DNA of 55,162 nt from positions 1-55,162 of the forward strand of contig CAJUNE010000005.1 in assembly GCA_910587745.1 (NCBI GenBank), written 5' to 3'. Shown here in pieces: positions 9,021 to 16,078 of this stretch (positions are counted from its first letter, which is position 1; each line of letters opens with the position of its first letter). The notes under the pieces were generated by a model, which was given only the letters and a program-made list of their open reading frames with translations, ran no database searches and was not told the DNA's origin. The position numbers were made by a program, and so were the translations under genes. The DNA comes from an uncultured Bacilli bacterium (GTDB taxonomy: Bacteria; Bacillota_I; Bacilli_A; RF39; UBA660).

Positions 9021-9049
9021 TTGCAAGTTTTTTTTATTTATATTATAAT
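9021..9049 (+). promoter_or_regulatory. Sigma-A-type promoter of the ttcA-like gene
   Basis: TTGCAA, a 17-base spacer of mostly T, then a perfect TATAAT, 19 bases before the ATG at 9069. AAGAGG serves as ribosome binding site. Confidence 0.75.
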
Positions 9050-9068
9050 ATGAAAAAGAGGTTTTATT

Positions 9069-9896
9069 ATGGAACAAGCTCAAGAAATTGAAAGAAGTAT
9101 TATTAAAAAATATCGTAAAGAAATATGGTGTAAATTTACAAAGGCTATTAGAGATTATGAATTAATACAAGAAAATGATAAAATTATGATTTGTATTAGT
9201 GGTGGCAAAGATTCTTTTTTAATGGCAAAATGCTTTCAAGAAATTAAAAAACATGGTAAATTACATTTTGAAGCTAAGTTTGTTGTTATGAATCCTGGTT
9301 ATACAAATGAACATTTAAATCTCATTATTAATAATTCTAAAACTTTAGGAGTACCAATTGAAGTTTTTAATAGTGATATATTCCCTTCTCTTGATGTTAT
9401 GAATGCGAAAAGTCCTTGTTATATGTGTGCTAGAATACGCCGGGGACATCTTTATAATAAAGCTCAAGAACTTGGTTGTAATAAAATAGCTCTTGGTCAT
9501 CATTTTGATGATGTCATTGAAACTAATTTACTTAGTATGTTATATGGTGCTGAAATAAAAACAATGATGCCAAAACTCCACAGCGAAAATTTTCAAGGAC
9601 TGGAACTGATTAGACCTATGTACTATATTAAAGAACATGATATTGTAGCGTGGAGTAAATATAATAATTTGACTTTTCTAAATTGTGCTTGTAAAATGAC
9701 TAAAGAAAATATCGATGAAGAAAAAAGCAAAAGAAAAGAAATAAAAAAGTTAATTGATGACCTTCGAAAAGTTAATCCTTATATTGAATATAATATTTTT
9801 AAAAGTATGGAAAATATTAATTTAACTCAAATACTTGGCTATAAAAAAGATAATTATAAGTATTATTTTTTAGATGATTATAATGATCATGATTAA
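9069..9896 (+). CDS. ttcA: TtcA-family tRNA 2-thiolation PP-loop enzyme
   Basis: ATP-pyrophosphatase of the TtcA/TilS superfamily, 275 residues. The PP-loop SGGKDS is at 44-49. The CYMC pair is at 116-119 with ARIRRG after it, and NCAC follows further on: the cysteine arrangement used by TtcA-type enzymes to hold an iron-sulfur cluster. IALGHHFDDVIETNLLSMLYG is the characteristic following motif. E. coli TtcA makes 2-thiocytidine at position 32 of tRNA. In Firmicutes this subfamily is less well characterised, so the exact substrate is inferred. It is transcribed alone, divergent from its upstream neighbour. Confidence 0.85.
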   Translation: MEQAQEIERSIIKKYRKEIWCKFTKAIRDYELIQENDKIMICISGGKDSFLMAKCFQEIKKHGKLHFEAKFVVMNPGYTNEHLNLIINNSKTLGVPIEVFNSDIFPSLDVMNAKSPCYMCARIRRGHLYNKAQELGCNKIALGHHFDDVIETNLLSMLYGAEIKTMMPKLHSENFQGLELIRPMYYIKEHDIVAWSKYNNLTFLNCACKMTKENIDEEKSKRKEIKKLIDDLRKVNPYIEYNIFKSMENINLTQILGYKKDNYKYYFLDDYNDHD

Positions 9897-9935
9897 ATAT
9901 GTTATTAATAAGAAATAATTTGATAATTTGGCATT

Positions 9936-9964
9936 AAAAAACTAAGAATTATCCTTAGTTTTTT
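9936..9964. terminator. Bidirectional terminator between ttcA-like gene and ylbL
   Basis: Eleven-base stem AAAAAACTAAG / CTTAGTTTTTT with a seven-base loop and T-runs on both strands. It serves the convergent genes ending at 9896 and 9963. Confidence 0.85.
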
Positions 9965-10970
9965 AAATGTTTGCTAGTTTTTCTAACGCTTCATCAAATG
10001 TTTTAGCACTTATTATTTTAATATCATAATCTTTATCTTTAGCAACACTTATTGCTTCTTCATAATTTTCTTCAGGACAAATAAAGATGTCTGCTTTATT
10101 TTTAACCGCTCCTATAAGTTTGTATTTTACCCCACCTATTTCGCCAACATTACCATCGATATCAATAGTACCTGTACCAACTATTTTTTTGCCCTTAGTT
10201 ATATCAGTTTCTGTTAACTGATTATAAACTGTTAAGCTCATCATTAAGCCCCCACTGGAACCAGCTTCTGTTGCTTTAGATTTTATATTGACTTTAGGTG
10301 TTGCTTCATAATCATAAGTAGTTACAAAACTTATTCCTATTTTAGTCACACCATCTATTTTATATGTAGTGGCATATGCATCACGTTCTTTTTCTTTGCG
10401 CTTTATTTTTAAATTAACTTTTTCGTTTTCATTTAACTTTTCAACAATTTCTTTAAGTTCCGTAATACTAGATATATTAATACCATTTACACTTATAATT
10501 TGGTCTCCTACTTTTAAATCTGACTCAGATTCTTCTGATATATAACTAACATTATTTATAATACTTTTAATATTTATTTTTTTATTTGCTTTTTGATAAG
10601 CATTTATTATTGCATTATCCATAGATTCTTGTAAATAAAGACGTTCACGCATCATTAGTTCATCCATTGATTCGCCTTTAGCAGTTATATCCCCTTTTTT
10701 TACTATATCCCAGTCAGGAAATACTTTGGATAATAATAAAAATGGAATAGATCCTTTAACCATTGATACATAAGCCATATTAAATGAGCCTTTAACTTCT
10801 TCTTTATTCTCGACATTTACTCGATCATTTAAATTAACTGCTCCACCTGGTGTATATATTGAATATGGTAATTCTATTGTAAAAACCATAAATATTATAA
10901 CTAATACTATTAAACTTTTATAATTTTCTTTGATAAAATTTTTTGATTTTTCATATATTTTAGTAAACAT
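9963..10970 (-). CDS. ylbL: PDZ / Lon-type serine protease, YlbL-SepM family
   Basis: Membrane-anchored protease of about 335 residues. One transmembrane helix lies at 19-37 (LIVLVIIFMVF), followed by the family segment PYSIYTPGGAVNL. A PDZ domain is near 150-195 (VGDQIISVNGINISS). The C-terminal Lon S16 domain has the catalytic Ser in AGSSGGLM (about 239) and the Lys in GGVKYKLIGA (about 282). Relatives process exported peptides or signal proteins outside the membrane. The ATG at 10970 is best spaced from AAGGTGA; upstream in-frame starts overlap that site. The divergent ylbJ-like neighbour matches Bacillus ylbJ-ylbL context. Confidence 0.9.
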   Translation of the reverse strand: MFTKIYEKSKNFIKENYKSLIVLVIIFMVFTIELPYSIYTPGGAVNLNDRVNVENKEEVKGSFNMAYVSMVKGSIPFLLLSKVFPDWDIVKKGDITAKGESMDELMMRERLYLQESMDNAIINAYQKANKKINIKSIINNVSYISEESESDLKVGDQIISVNGINISSITELKEIVEKLNENEKVNLKIKRKEKERDAYATTYKIDGVTKIGISFVTTYDYEATPKVNIKSKATEAGSSGGLMMSLTVYNQLTETDITKGKKIVGTGTIDIDGNVGEIGGVKYKLIGAVKNKADIFICPEENYEEAISVAKDKDYDIKIISAKTFDEALEKLANI

Positions 10971-11014
10971 TATTTTCATCACCTTATTAAATTATATCAC
11001 GTAGGAGATTATTT

Positions 11015-11926
11015 ATGAAAGAAAAAATTATTAACTTTACTTTTTGTTTATTATGCTTTATAGCCATTTTTTTTATTTTTAAAAATAATAATGTAGTAGC
11101 GGGAGTTATTATTAATGCTGTTAATTTGTTTTTAAATAAAGTTTTTGTTTCCTTATTCCCTATGTTTATTATTAACGATATTTTAGTAAATGCTGGCCTT
11201 CCCTTTTTCTTCTATAAAATTTTTAACCCTTTATTTAAAAAACTTTTTCATACAAGTGGTATTGCTTCTTACGTATTTATTATGAGCCTTATTAGTGGTA
11301 CTCCTAGTCAAGCTTATATTTTGAAGAATTTAGTTGCTAATAATAACATTAATGAAACTGAAGCTTCCCATTATCTTTATTTTACTTATTTTTCTAATCC
11401 CCTTTTTTTAACCTTAATACTATCTAGTATGTTTCCAATAAATTCGGTAGTTAAAATTATTTTAATTCACTATGTTAGTAATATTATTATAGGTATTTTG
11501 GTAAGAAAACATGCACCTCTAATAAGAGAAAATCAAATAAATCATAATATTAATTTAAATATAGGTAATGTTTTAATAAAAAGTATTTCTAAATCAGTAA
11601 ATACTTTATTAATGATTTTAGGGACAATCGTTTTTTATATGCTTCTTTCATTTTTAATTGTGCAAATGATTCCTGTTTCAGATTTTCTAAAAGTATTAAT
11701 CTCTGGTTTCTTAGAAATTACAAATGGTCTTAATTTACTTGGTACGATTACAATTGCTTCTAAATTAAAAGAAATAATCGCTATTTTGATTATCTCTTTT
11801 GGTGGTATTAGTATTCATACACAAATAAAAGCAATACTAGAAGATACTTCTATTTCTTATTCTAGCTTTTTAAAAGGAAGAATTATGCAAGCTTTAATAA
11901 GTGTAATCTTAGTTTTATTATTTTAA
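11015..11926 (+). CDS. ylbJ: YlbJ-like sporulation integral membrane protein
   Basis: Polytopic protein of 303 residues with seven or eight hydrophobic helices and the nucleoside-recognition (Gate) type fold used by YlbJ, SpmA and SpmB. Family landmarks: VFVSLFPMFIINDIL near 43-57 and the MSLISGTPSQAYILK loop near 89-103. Bacillus YlbJ is needed for spore cortex formation. This copy is about 100 residues shorter than Bacillus YlbJ. TAGGAG precedes the ATG. It is divergent from ylbL, and its stop overlaps by four bases the convergent prepilin gene. Confidence 0.75.
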   Translation: MKEKIINFTFCLLCFIAIFFIFKNNNVVAGVIINAVNLFLNKVFVSLFPMFIINDILVNAGLPFFFYKIFNPLFKKLFHTSGIASYVFIMSLISGTPSQAYILKNLVANNNINETEASHYLYFTYFSNPLFLTLILSSMFPINSVVKIILIHYVSNIIIGILVRKHAPLIRENQINHNINLNIGNVLIKSISKSVNTLLMILGTIVFYMLLSFLIVQMIPVSDFLKVLISGFLEITNGLNLLGTITIASKLKEIIAILIISFGGISIHTQIKAILEDTSISYSSFLKGRIMQALISVILVLLF

Positions 11927-12435
11927 GGGCATACATAATTTAAAGGATAATTATTATTTTCTTTTTTTAAACCTATATACGTTAAATTTATATCATCTTC
12001 TACTCGTGTATTTTCGTTATTTATTAAAACTGGTATATTTATTTTAATTAAATAATAATTATCATCTAAAGATATATATTCGTAACTAGGACATAAATCA
12101 TAAGTGGCACCACTACTTTCTAATGTCTTTGTTTCATTATTATAAGTAATTTTATTTTTTGCGATTTTTAATTCCTTATATGCATTCTCATAATAAAACT
12201 TAATAGTTGTGTTTTCTTCTTTTCTAATCTCTAGCCCTTCTAATTTTAATTTTAAAAAATCACTTTCAATGTTTTTAATTAGTTCAGTTCTTGATATCTC
12301 ATCATTACTAGCATATGTCTTGTCATTATTAATTTTATCTAATGAAAATATTACTTTAATTAATAATAATATTACTATAGAAATAAGTGTTATACTTATT
12401 AATAGCTCTAATATGGTTACTCCTTTTTTATTCAT
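11923..12435 (-). CDS. Type IV prepilin-like protein (ComG-type minor pilin)
   Basis: About 170 residues starting MNKKGVTILELLISITLIS, a class 3 prepilin signal with cleavage expected after Gly5 and the conserved Glu five residues later, followed by one hydrophobic helix and an extracellular domain with two distant cysteines. Minor pilins of this type assemble with ComGC-like pilins for DNA uptake or surface pili. No pilus ATPase or prepilin peptidase gene is in the window. The ATG at 12435 follows AGGTGA and overlaps the end of the upstream prepilin gene by eight bases. Confidence 0.75.
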   Translation of the reverse strand: MNKKGVTILELLISITLISIVILLLIKVIFSLDKINNDKTYASNDEISRTELIKNIESDFLKLKLEGLEIRKEENTTIKFYYENAYKELKIAKNKITYNNETKTLESSGATYDLCPSYEYISLDDNYYLIKINIPVLINNENTRVEDDINLTYIGLKKENNNYPLNYVCP

Positions 12436-12889
12436 AAATATCACCTATTTCTATACTGGCAAAGGCTAAAATATCTTGATTATTAAACTCTAATATAAGA
12501 CGATATTTATTATTACTATTATTTGAAAGAGTGTCTAAATAATTATTTAAACTGCTTGTATATTTTTCTTTATCATATTCTTTTAAATTAATATTTGCAA
12601 TATATAATTTTTTTATTTCAAGCTCATTTAATAAAGTATCACATCCTGATATATTTATTTCATTACAGGTAATCTCTCTTATATCATTTGTTTCAATATC
12701 TTGTAATGACCCTAAATTTAAATATTCTTTCACATAATAAGCTTTATATATATTAGAAGCATTATCATATAAAATATTTTTCTTACTATTACTTAACATA
12801 TTACTAAATGTTCCATATAAAAGTAAAAGTGATACTATTAAAAAAGTTATTACTATTAATGTCTCTAATAATGCAAAACCTTTTTTCAT
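12428..12889 (-). CDS. Type IV prepilin-like protein, first of a pair
   Basis: 153 residues beginning MKKGFALLETLIVITFLIVS. This is a prepilin-type signal with a short basic leader, Gly at 4, Glu at 9 and a 20-residue hydrophobic helix. The remainder is an exported globular domain with a CNEINISGC pair that may form a disulfide. It is translationally coupled to the next prepilin gene. A strong promoter lies 22 bases upstream, so the pair forms its own transcription unit. Confidence 0.75.
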   Translation of the reverse strand: MKKGFALLETLIVITFLIVSLLLLYGTFSNMLSNSKKNILYDNASNIYKAYYVKEYLNLGSLQDIETNDIREITCNEINISGCDTLLNELEIKKLYIANINLKEYDKEKYTSSLNNYLDTLSNNSNNKYRLILEFNNQDILAFASIEIGDIYE

Positions 12890-12911
12890 ATTATCACCCT
12901 ATCTTTATTTA

Positions 12912-12940
12912 ATTATATAGTAATTTAAATATTTTGACAA
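12912..12940 (-). promoter_or_regulatory. Sigma-A-type promoter of the prepilin pair
   Basis: Minus strand TTGTCA, 17-base spacer, TATAAT, placed 22 bases before the ATG at 12889. Confidence 0.7.
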
Positions 12941-13053
12941 GAAAAAAGATACTATTATAATTTTATATACTGGATATAAAATATTAGTATCATATTTTTA
13001 GACTTTAGTCTTAGATAAATCTTGTATCCTAATTCTTTTATATTTAACCTTAA

Positions 13054-13209
13054 TCAAATATGTAAGTTTAAGAAGGATATTGGGCGCACACCTGGTTCAG
13101 TCCAGTTCACGTTAGGAGCGTTGAGGTGGCCACTCGAATTCACATAGAACACGCAAGCGTTACTGCCATTCCAGTTAATCGGAGACATGCCGAATATAAC
13201 AGATTTACC
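13054..13209 (-). pseudogene. Orphan fragment of a surface-protein C-terminal domain
   Basis: A 51-codon open stretch between two in-frame stops, without a start signal. It encodes MSPINWNGSN, then FYVNSSGHL, then GVRPISFL. It is clearly related to the C-terminus of the gene at 54102, which has MSPINW, FYV, EGHL and LRPVINL at matching spacing. By hand count the core 13081-13188 is about 52% G+C, in a setting near 20-25%. Seven Asn codons (AAC/AAT) fall mainly in the segment that differs between copies. It may be a remnant of a lost gene or an orphan template- or variable-like repeat of a diversity-generating system. Confidence 0.75.
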
Positions 13210-13277
13210 TTATATCAATTATACTCAATACTGATTATATTTTCAATAAATTATTGATAGTTTAATCTTTAAAAAGT

Positions 13278-13306
13278 TTTACTTAAGGTATATTTTTTAG
13301 TATAAT
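13278..13306 (+). promoter_or_regulatory. Promoter of the putative toxin mRNA
   Basis: TTTACT, 17-base spacer, perfect TATAAT. Expected start is near 13313, giving a leader of about 58 bases before the small hydrophobic reading frame. Confidence 0.7.
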
Positions 13307-13338
13307 ATTTATAGGAAATATTTATTTACTAGGTGTCT

Positions 13339-13363
13339 ACCTCCAATCTATTAGAGAGGAGGT
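13339..13363 (+). promoter_or_regulatory. Hairpin sequestering the ribosome binding site
   Basis: ACCTCC at 13339-13344 is fully complementary to GGAGGT at 13358-13363, which contains the Shine-Dalgarno of the reading frame at 13371. TCT/AGA inside the loop can extend the stem. The folded mRNA would be translation-inactive, as in several Bacillus type I toxin mRNAs. Confidence 0.7.
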
Positions 13364-13370
13364 TTGATAG

Positions 13371-13463
13371 ATGAAAACTAAAACTTTTATTATTAAAGTT
13401 TTGAAACTCATTTCCATCATTTTACTACTCTTAATCAATTTGATTATTGTAATAAAAAAATGA
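13371..13463 (+). CDS. Putative type I toxin: 30-residue hydrophobic peptide
   Basis: Thirty codons starting MKTKTFIIKV, with a Leu/Ile-only transmembrane stretch in the middle and a KK C-terminus. AGGAGG is an ideal eight bases before the ATG. Basic ends flanking one membrane helix are typical of membrane-acting type I toxins. I see no sequence relation to TxpA, BsrG or Fst. Support comes from context: its own promoter, a ribosome-site-masking hairpin, structured 3' region, and a convergent antisense transcription unit. Alternative: a small membrane peptide unrelated to toxin-antitoxin function. Confidence 0.65.
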   Translation: MKTKTFIIKVLKLISIILLLLINLIIVIKK

Positions 13464-13495
13464 CACCTAATATTGTTTAACCAATATTAAGTGTC
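13462..13495 (-). terminator. Hairpin: antisense terminator and toxin 3' UTR stem
   Basis: GACAC/GTGTC plus TAATATTG/CAATATTA form a 13-pair stem with one mismatch and a six-base loop. On the minus strand it is followed by ATTTTTTTATT, a canonical terminator for the antisense RNA. On the plus strand it begins at the toxin stop codon. Confidence 0.75.
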
Positions 13496-13516
13496 TACCC
13501 TAATTAGGTAGACATT
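13490..13516 (+). other. Second 3' UTR hairpin with long-range pairing potential
   Basis: AGTGTCTACC pairs with GGTAGACATT (one G-U) around a seven-base loop. The 3' arm AGGTAGAC is also complementary to GTCTACCT at 13335-13342 in the mRNA leader, allowing a 5'-3' long-range interaction. A T-rich run at 13538-13546 may end the toxin mRNA. Confidence 0.6.
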
Positions 13517-13575
13517 CAGTGTCCAAACTAAATGTTTCCTTTTTTTATTATATGAAGTTTCCTTCATTTATATAC

Positions 13576-13604
13576 ATATTATCATATTTGGTCTAAATTT
13601 TCAA
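13576..13604 (-). promoter_or_regulatory. Candidate promoter of the antisense RNA
   Basis: Minus strand TTGAAA, 17-base spacer, TAATAT preceded by TGA (extended -10 form). It lies between the rpmA terminator and the toxin 3' region. Confidence 0.5.
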
Positions 13605-13618
13605 GTAGGTATTAAAAA

Positions 13619-13635
13619 AAGCATTTACTATGCTT
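13619..13635 (-). terminator. Terminator of the rplU-prp-rpmA operon
   Basis: AAGCAT/ATGCTT stem with a five-base loop, then T7 on the minus strand. It overlaps the rpmA stop codon. Confidence 0.75.
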
Positions 13636-13912
13636 CGTAAACGCTTACTTTCTTTTTGTCTCTACCTAATCTTTCAAAACGAACTACACCATTTATTTTA
13701 GCAAATAATGTATGATCTTTACCCATTCCTACATTTGTTCCTGGATAAATCTTTGTTCCTCTTTGACGATATAGGATTGAACCTGCTGTTACAGTTTCGC
13801 CATCGCTAGCTTTTGCTCCTAATCTACGTCCGCGTGAATCACGACCATTTTGAGTAGAACCTTGAGCCTTAACGTGAGCGAATAATTGAATATTTAATTT
13901 CATAAAATTCAT
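13628..13912 (-). CDS. rpmA: 50S ribosomal protein bL27 with Prp-cleaved N-terminus
   Basis: 94 residues. Core motifs are GSTQNGRDSRGRRLGAK and GMGKDHTLFAKINGVVRF. The N-terminal extension contains KLNIQLFAH, the Firmicutes processing site cut by Prp after LFA; removal is required for 70S assembly in Staphylococcus. GGAGG seven bases before the ATG at 13912 supports this start rather than the internal Met4. It overlaps prp by four bases and is the last gene of the rplU-prp-rpmA operon. Confidence 0.98.
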   Translation of the reverse strand: MNFMKLNIQLFAHVKAQGSTQNGRDSRGRRLGAKASDGETVTAGSILYRQRGTKIYPGTNVGMGKDHTLFAKINGVVRFERLGRDKKKVSVYEA

Positions 13913-14211
13913 GGTCTTTCCTCCTTTATAATTTTGATATTTTCTTTATAAGTTAATGATAGTTCTTCTAATAAATCTATCATATTTTTTATTATAATTT
14001 TGATATTTTCTTTATTACTTAAGATATTAATTGTTAGTTTATCTTTTTCTTCAATATATTCTAAAGAATTATTTTCTAACTTTAAGGCAGCGTTCACACT
14101 TGTTATTACAATTGACGAAACACTAGCACATACTATATCTTTGCCATACTCATCATATCCAGCATGACCTGTAATAATAATTGTATTTTGTTTTATATTA
14201 ACTTTTATCAT
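13909..14211 (-). CDS. prp: Ribosomal-processing cysteine protease Prp
   Basis: 100 residues, the YsxB/Prp family. The catalytic pair is visible: His16 in TGHAGYDEYG and Cys28 in DIVCASVSS. It removes the N-terminal extension of bL27, and the substrate gene follows immediately, with the cleavage motif intact. The gene overlaps both its neighbours (rplU stop and rpmA start), the invariant Firmicutes order. Confidence 0.95.
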   Translation of the reverse strand: MIKVNIKQNTIIITGHAGYDEYGKDIVCASVSSIVITSVNAALKLENNSLEYIEEKDKLTINILSNKENIKIIIKNMIDLLEELSLTYKENIKIIKEERP

Positions 14212-14507
14212 TAGCTAATTTTTTTTACAACTAATTTAGTGTATGGTTGTCTATGACCTTGAGTTTTACGATATTTCTTCTTAGGTCTATATTTGAAGAC
14301 TTTAATCTTCTTTTGTTTACCATGTTTTTCAACTAAGCAAACAACCTTTGCACCTTCAACATATGGTGTTCCAACTTTATCATCTACTGCTAGGACATTT
14401 GTAAATGTTACTTCACTACCAACTTCATTAGGTAATAATTCAACATAAATTACATCATTTTCACTAACATAATATTGTTTTCCACCTGTTTCGAATATAG
14501 CTTTCAT
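14211..14507 (-). CDS. rplU: 50S ribosomal protein bL21
   Basis: 98 residues beginning MKAIFETGGKQYYVSENDVI, with the basic C-terminal signature YRPKKKYRKTQGHRQPYTK. It binds 23S rRNA early in large-subunit assembly. GGAGGAATGTTGG precedes the ATG. It is the first gene of the operon, transcribed from the promoter at 14609-14637 through a structured leader. Confidence 0.98.
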   Translation of the reverse strand: MKAIFETGGKQYYVSENDVIYVELLPNEVGSEVTFTNVLAVDDKVGTPYVEGAKVVCLVEKHGKQKKIKVFKYRPKKKYRKTQGHRQPYTKLVVKKIS

Positions 14508-14602
14508 CCAACATTCCTCCTTCTTTTTTAAGACGCACCCTTATGGTAAGTTAAACTTTTAAAACCATTTTAGTGTGGTTTTTTGGGATTAAATCCACAT
14601 CG
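14508..14602 (-). promoter_or_regulatory. Ribosomal protein L21 leader (structured 5' UTR)
   Basis: About 95 bases between the predicted start and rplU. They contain GTGG/CCAC and ATGG/CCAT pairings and the segment ACTTACCATAAGGGTGCG near 14530-14550, which resembles the Firmicutes L21 leader RNA described in Rfam. It is presumed to mediate autoregulation of the operon by bL21. Assignment is by position and partial recollection of the consensus. Confidence 0.55.
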
Positions 14603-14608
14603 ATATTC

Positions 14609-14637
14609 ATTTTATCAGAAATACAAGCTTTTGTCAA
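14609..14637 (-). promoter_or_regulatory. Promoter of rplU-prp-rpmA
   Basis: Minus strand TTGACA (perfect), 17-base spacer, TAAAAT, about 100 bases upstream of rplU. Confidence 0.8.
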
Positions 14638-14683
14638 ACTATTTAGCTTATTTCTTGGCCTTTATTAAGACATACTTTTAATA

Positions 14684-15442
14684 TTATTTGTTATATTTAA
14701 ATATTTCATTTAAAAGCTTTTTTTCAGAATATACTCTACTCTCTTTTTTAAAATAATGATATGTATCTTTTTTTAAGAGATTAATGTTAATTTTATTTTC
14801 ATATTTAAACTTATACTTTGGTAAATCATATAAGTATCTTTCCGTTAAAAAACGCATGTATATATATTTAAATTCTTTAATACTAGTTACAATTTTATAT
14901 ATTAAGAAACTTATTATTAAATAATTGTTTAATGAGAAAATTTCATTGTATGTTATAAATAAAATAATAGAAATAATACTAATTATTAAACTTATATAAT
15001 AAGTTTTTTTATATGAAAATATGTATTCTAATATACTTCTTAAAAAGATATAGCCATCTAAAGGAATTATGGGAAGTAAATTAAAAATCATAATCGTTTT
15101 ATTATAACTATTAAATAAATTATATGTGTTATCTCTTATAAGATTATTTTTATATAAAATATACATTATACAAAATAATATTATTTGAAATATAATCCCA
15201 AATATAGATATTAATAATTCATGGGATATCTTAGTATTTATTTTTTTATCAATACTAGTTATACCACCCATCGGATATATTTCAATCTTAGTTATTTTAT
15301 ATTTTAGTTTTTTAATAATTAAAACATGTCCTAACTCATGAGTGATAACTATTAAATATATTAAAATAATATTTTTTATTAATCCCGTCAAGAGAAAACT
15401 TAATATTAAAAAATATGTAGCACTATTTATTTTAAACTTCAT
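14684..15442 (-). CDS. spoIVFB: SpoIVFB-type intramembrane metalloprotease
   Basis: Site-2 protease family M50, about 252 residues and mostly membrane helices. HELGH at 35-39 supplies two zinc ligands and the catalytic Glu; NLLPIIPLDG at 121-130 supplies the third ligand Asp. In Bacillus, SpoIVFB cuts pro-sigma-K in the mother cell. The C-terminal ~60 residues form a hydrophilic basic tail in place of the Bacillus CBS domain. The ATG at 15442 immediately follows the spoIVFA-like stop; an in-frame ATG at 15469 is possible. Neighbours spoIVFA and rplU match Bacillus order. Confidence 0.9.
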   Translation of the reverse strand: MKFKINSATYFLILSFLLTGLIKNIILIYLIVITHELGHVLIIKKLKYKITKIEIYPMGGITSIDKKINTKISHELLISIFGIIFQIILFCIMYILYKNNLIRDNTYNLFNSYNKTIMIFNLLPIIPLDGYIFLRSILEYIFSYKKTYYISLIISIISIILFITYNEIFSLNNYLIISFLIYKIVTSIKEFKYIYMRFLTERYLYDLPKYKFKYENKININLLKKDTYHYFKKESRVYSEKKLLNEIFKYNK

Positions 15443-15443
15443 T

Positions 15444-16073
15444 TTATAGTGATTTAATGTATTCTTCATAGTTCATATATTTGCCATCTTTTAATAATGT
15501 TAAATATACTTCGTTACTATTTGATGTTCCTAAAATTGTTCCTGATTCTATATAATCATATACTTTTATGTTCGTATCAGTTAAATTAGAATACCAAATG
15601 TCTACGCCATCATTTCCTTGGATAATAATTGTATTGCCTAATCCTTCTTTTTCTCCAATATATACAACTATGCCACTTGTTATAACGCTTATTGTTTCAT
15701 TTGGACTAACATTTAATTTAACACCATTTTTATAATTTTCAATATTAGTATAACTGATATTATTAAATACTGGTTTACTATTTTCTTTATTCTTTTTAAT
15801 AAAGTCTATTTCACCAAATAAATCATTGTATAAATTGTTAATTTTGGTGAAACTAAGTGAGTTTTCTAAAACATATTTTTTATATAATTTTTTATTATCA
15901 CTATTTATATTCGTATATATTATACTTCCTAAAACAAAAATAATCGTTATTAAAATACGGGATATTAAACCTTTTAAATATTTAATATTTTTGGGAAGTT
16001 CTTCTTTTTTTTCACCACTCGTATAATTTCTTCTTTTTTCTTTATTCTTTTTTATTATATCTTCAACATTCAT
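15444..16073 (-). CDS. spoIVFA: SpoIVFA-like protein with degenerate LytM/M23 domain
   Basis: About 209 residues: basic cytoplasmic N-terminus, one membrane helix near 40-58 (ISRILITIIFVLGSIIYT), then an extracytoplasmic domain resembling peptidase M23 (SGIVVYIGEKEGLGNTIIIQ near 133-152) but lacking its zinc-binding histidines. That is the hallmark of SpoIVFA, the regulator that holds SpoIVFB inactive until SpoIVB cuts it. It sits directly before spoIVFB with two bases between the stop and the next ATG. AGGTGA precedes the ATG at 16073. Confidence 0.85.
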   Translation of the reverse strand: MNVEDIIKKNKEKRRNYTSGEKKEELPKNIKYLKGLISRILITIIFVLGSIIYTNINSDNKKLYKKYVLENSLSFTKINNLYNDLFGEIDFIKKNKENSKPVFNNISYTNIENYKNGVKLNVSPNETISVITSGIVVYIGEKEGLGNTIIIQGNDGVDIWYSNLTDTNIKVYDYIESGTILGTSNSNEVYLTLLKDGKYMNYEEYIKSL

Positions 16074-16078
16074 TATTA

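Larger units (their letters stand above)
13452..13569 (-). ncRNA. Putative antisense antitoxin RNA
   Basis: Inferred RNA of roughly 118 bases, read from the minus-strand promoter at 13576-13604 and ending at the hairpin and T7 stretch at 13495-13451. It would be fully complementary to the 3' untranslated region of the toxin mRNA, the arrangement of Bacillus txpA/ratA and bsrG/SR4. No direct evidence of transcription is available from sequence. Confidence 0.5.

Noticed and set aside
13054..13209. Calling the fragment a certain DGR template repeat
   Set aside because: No reverse transcriptase or Avd gene in the window, and it differs from the 54 kb copy by indels and non-adenine changes, so it cannot be that copy's direct template.
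15826..16026. Small plus-strand frames opposite spoIVFA and other sporulation genes
   Set aside because: Shadow frames in AT-rich DNA without start signals.
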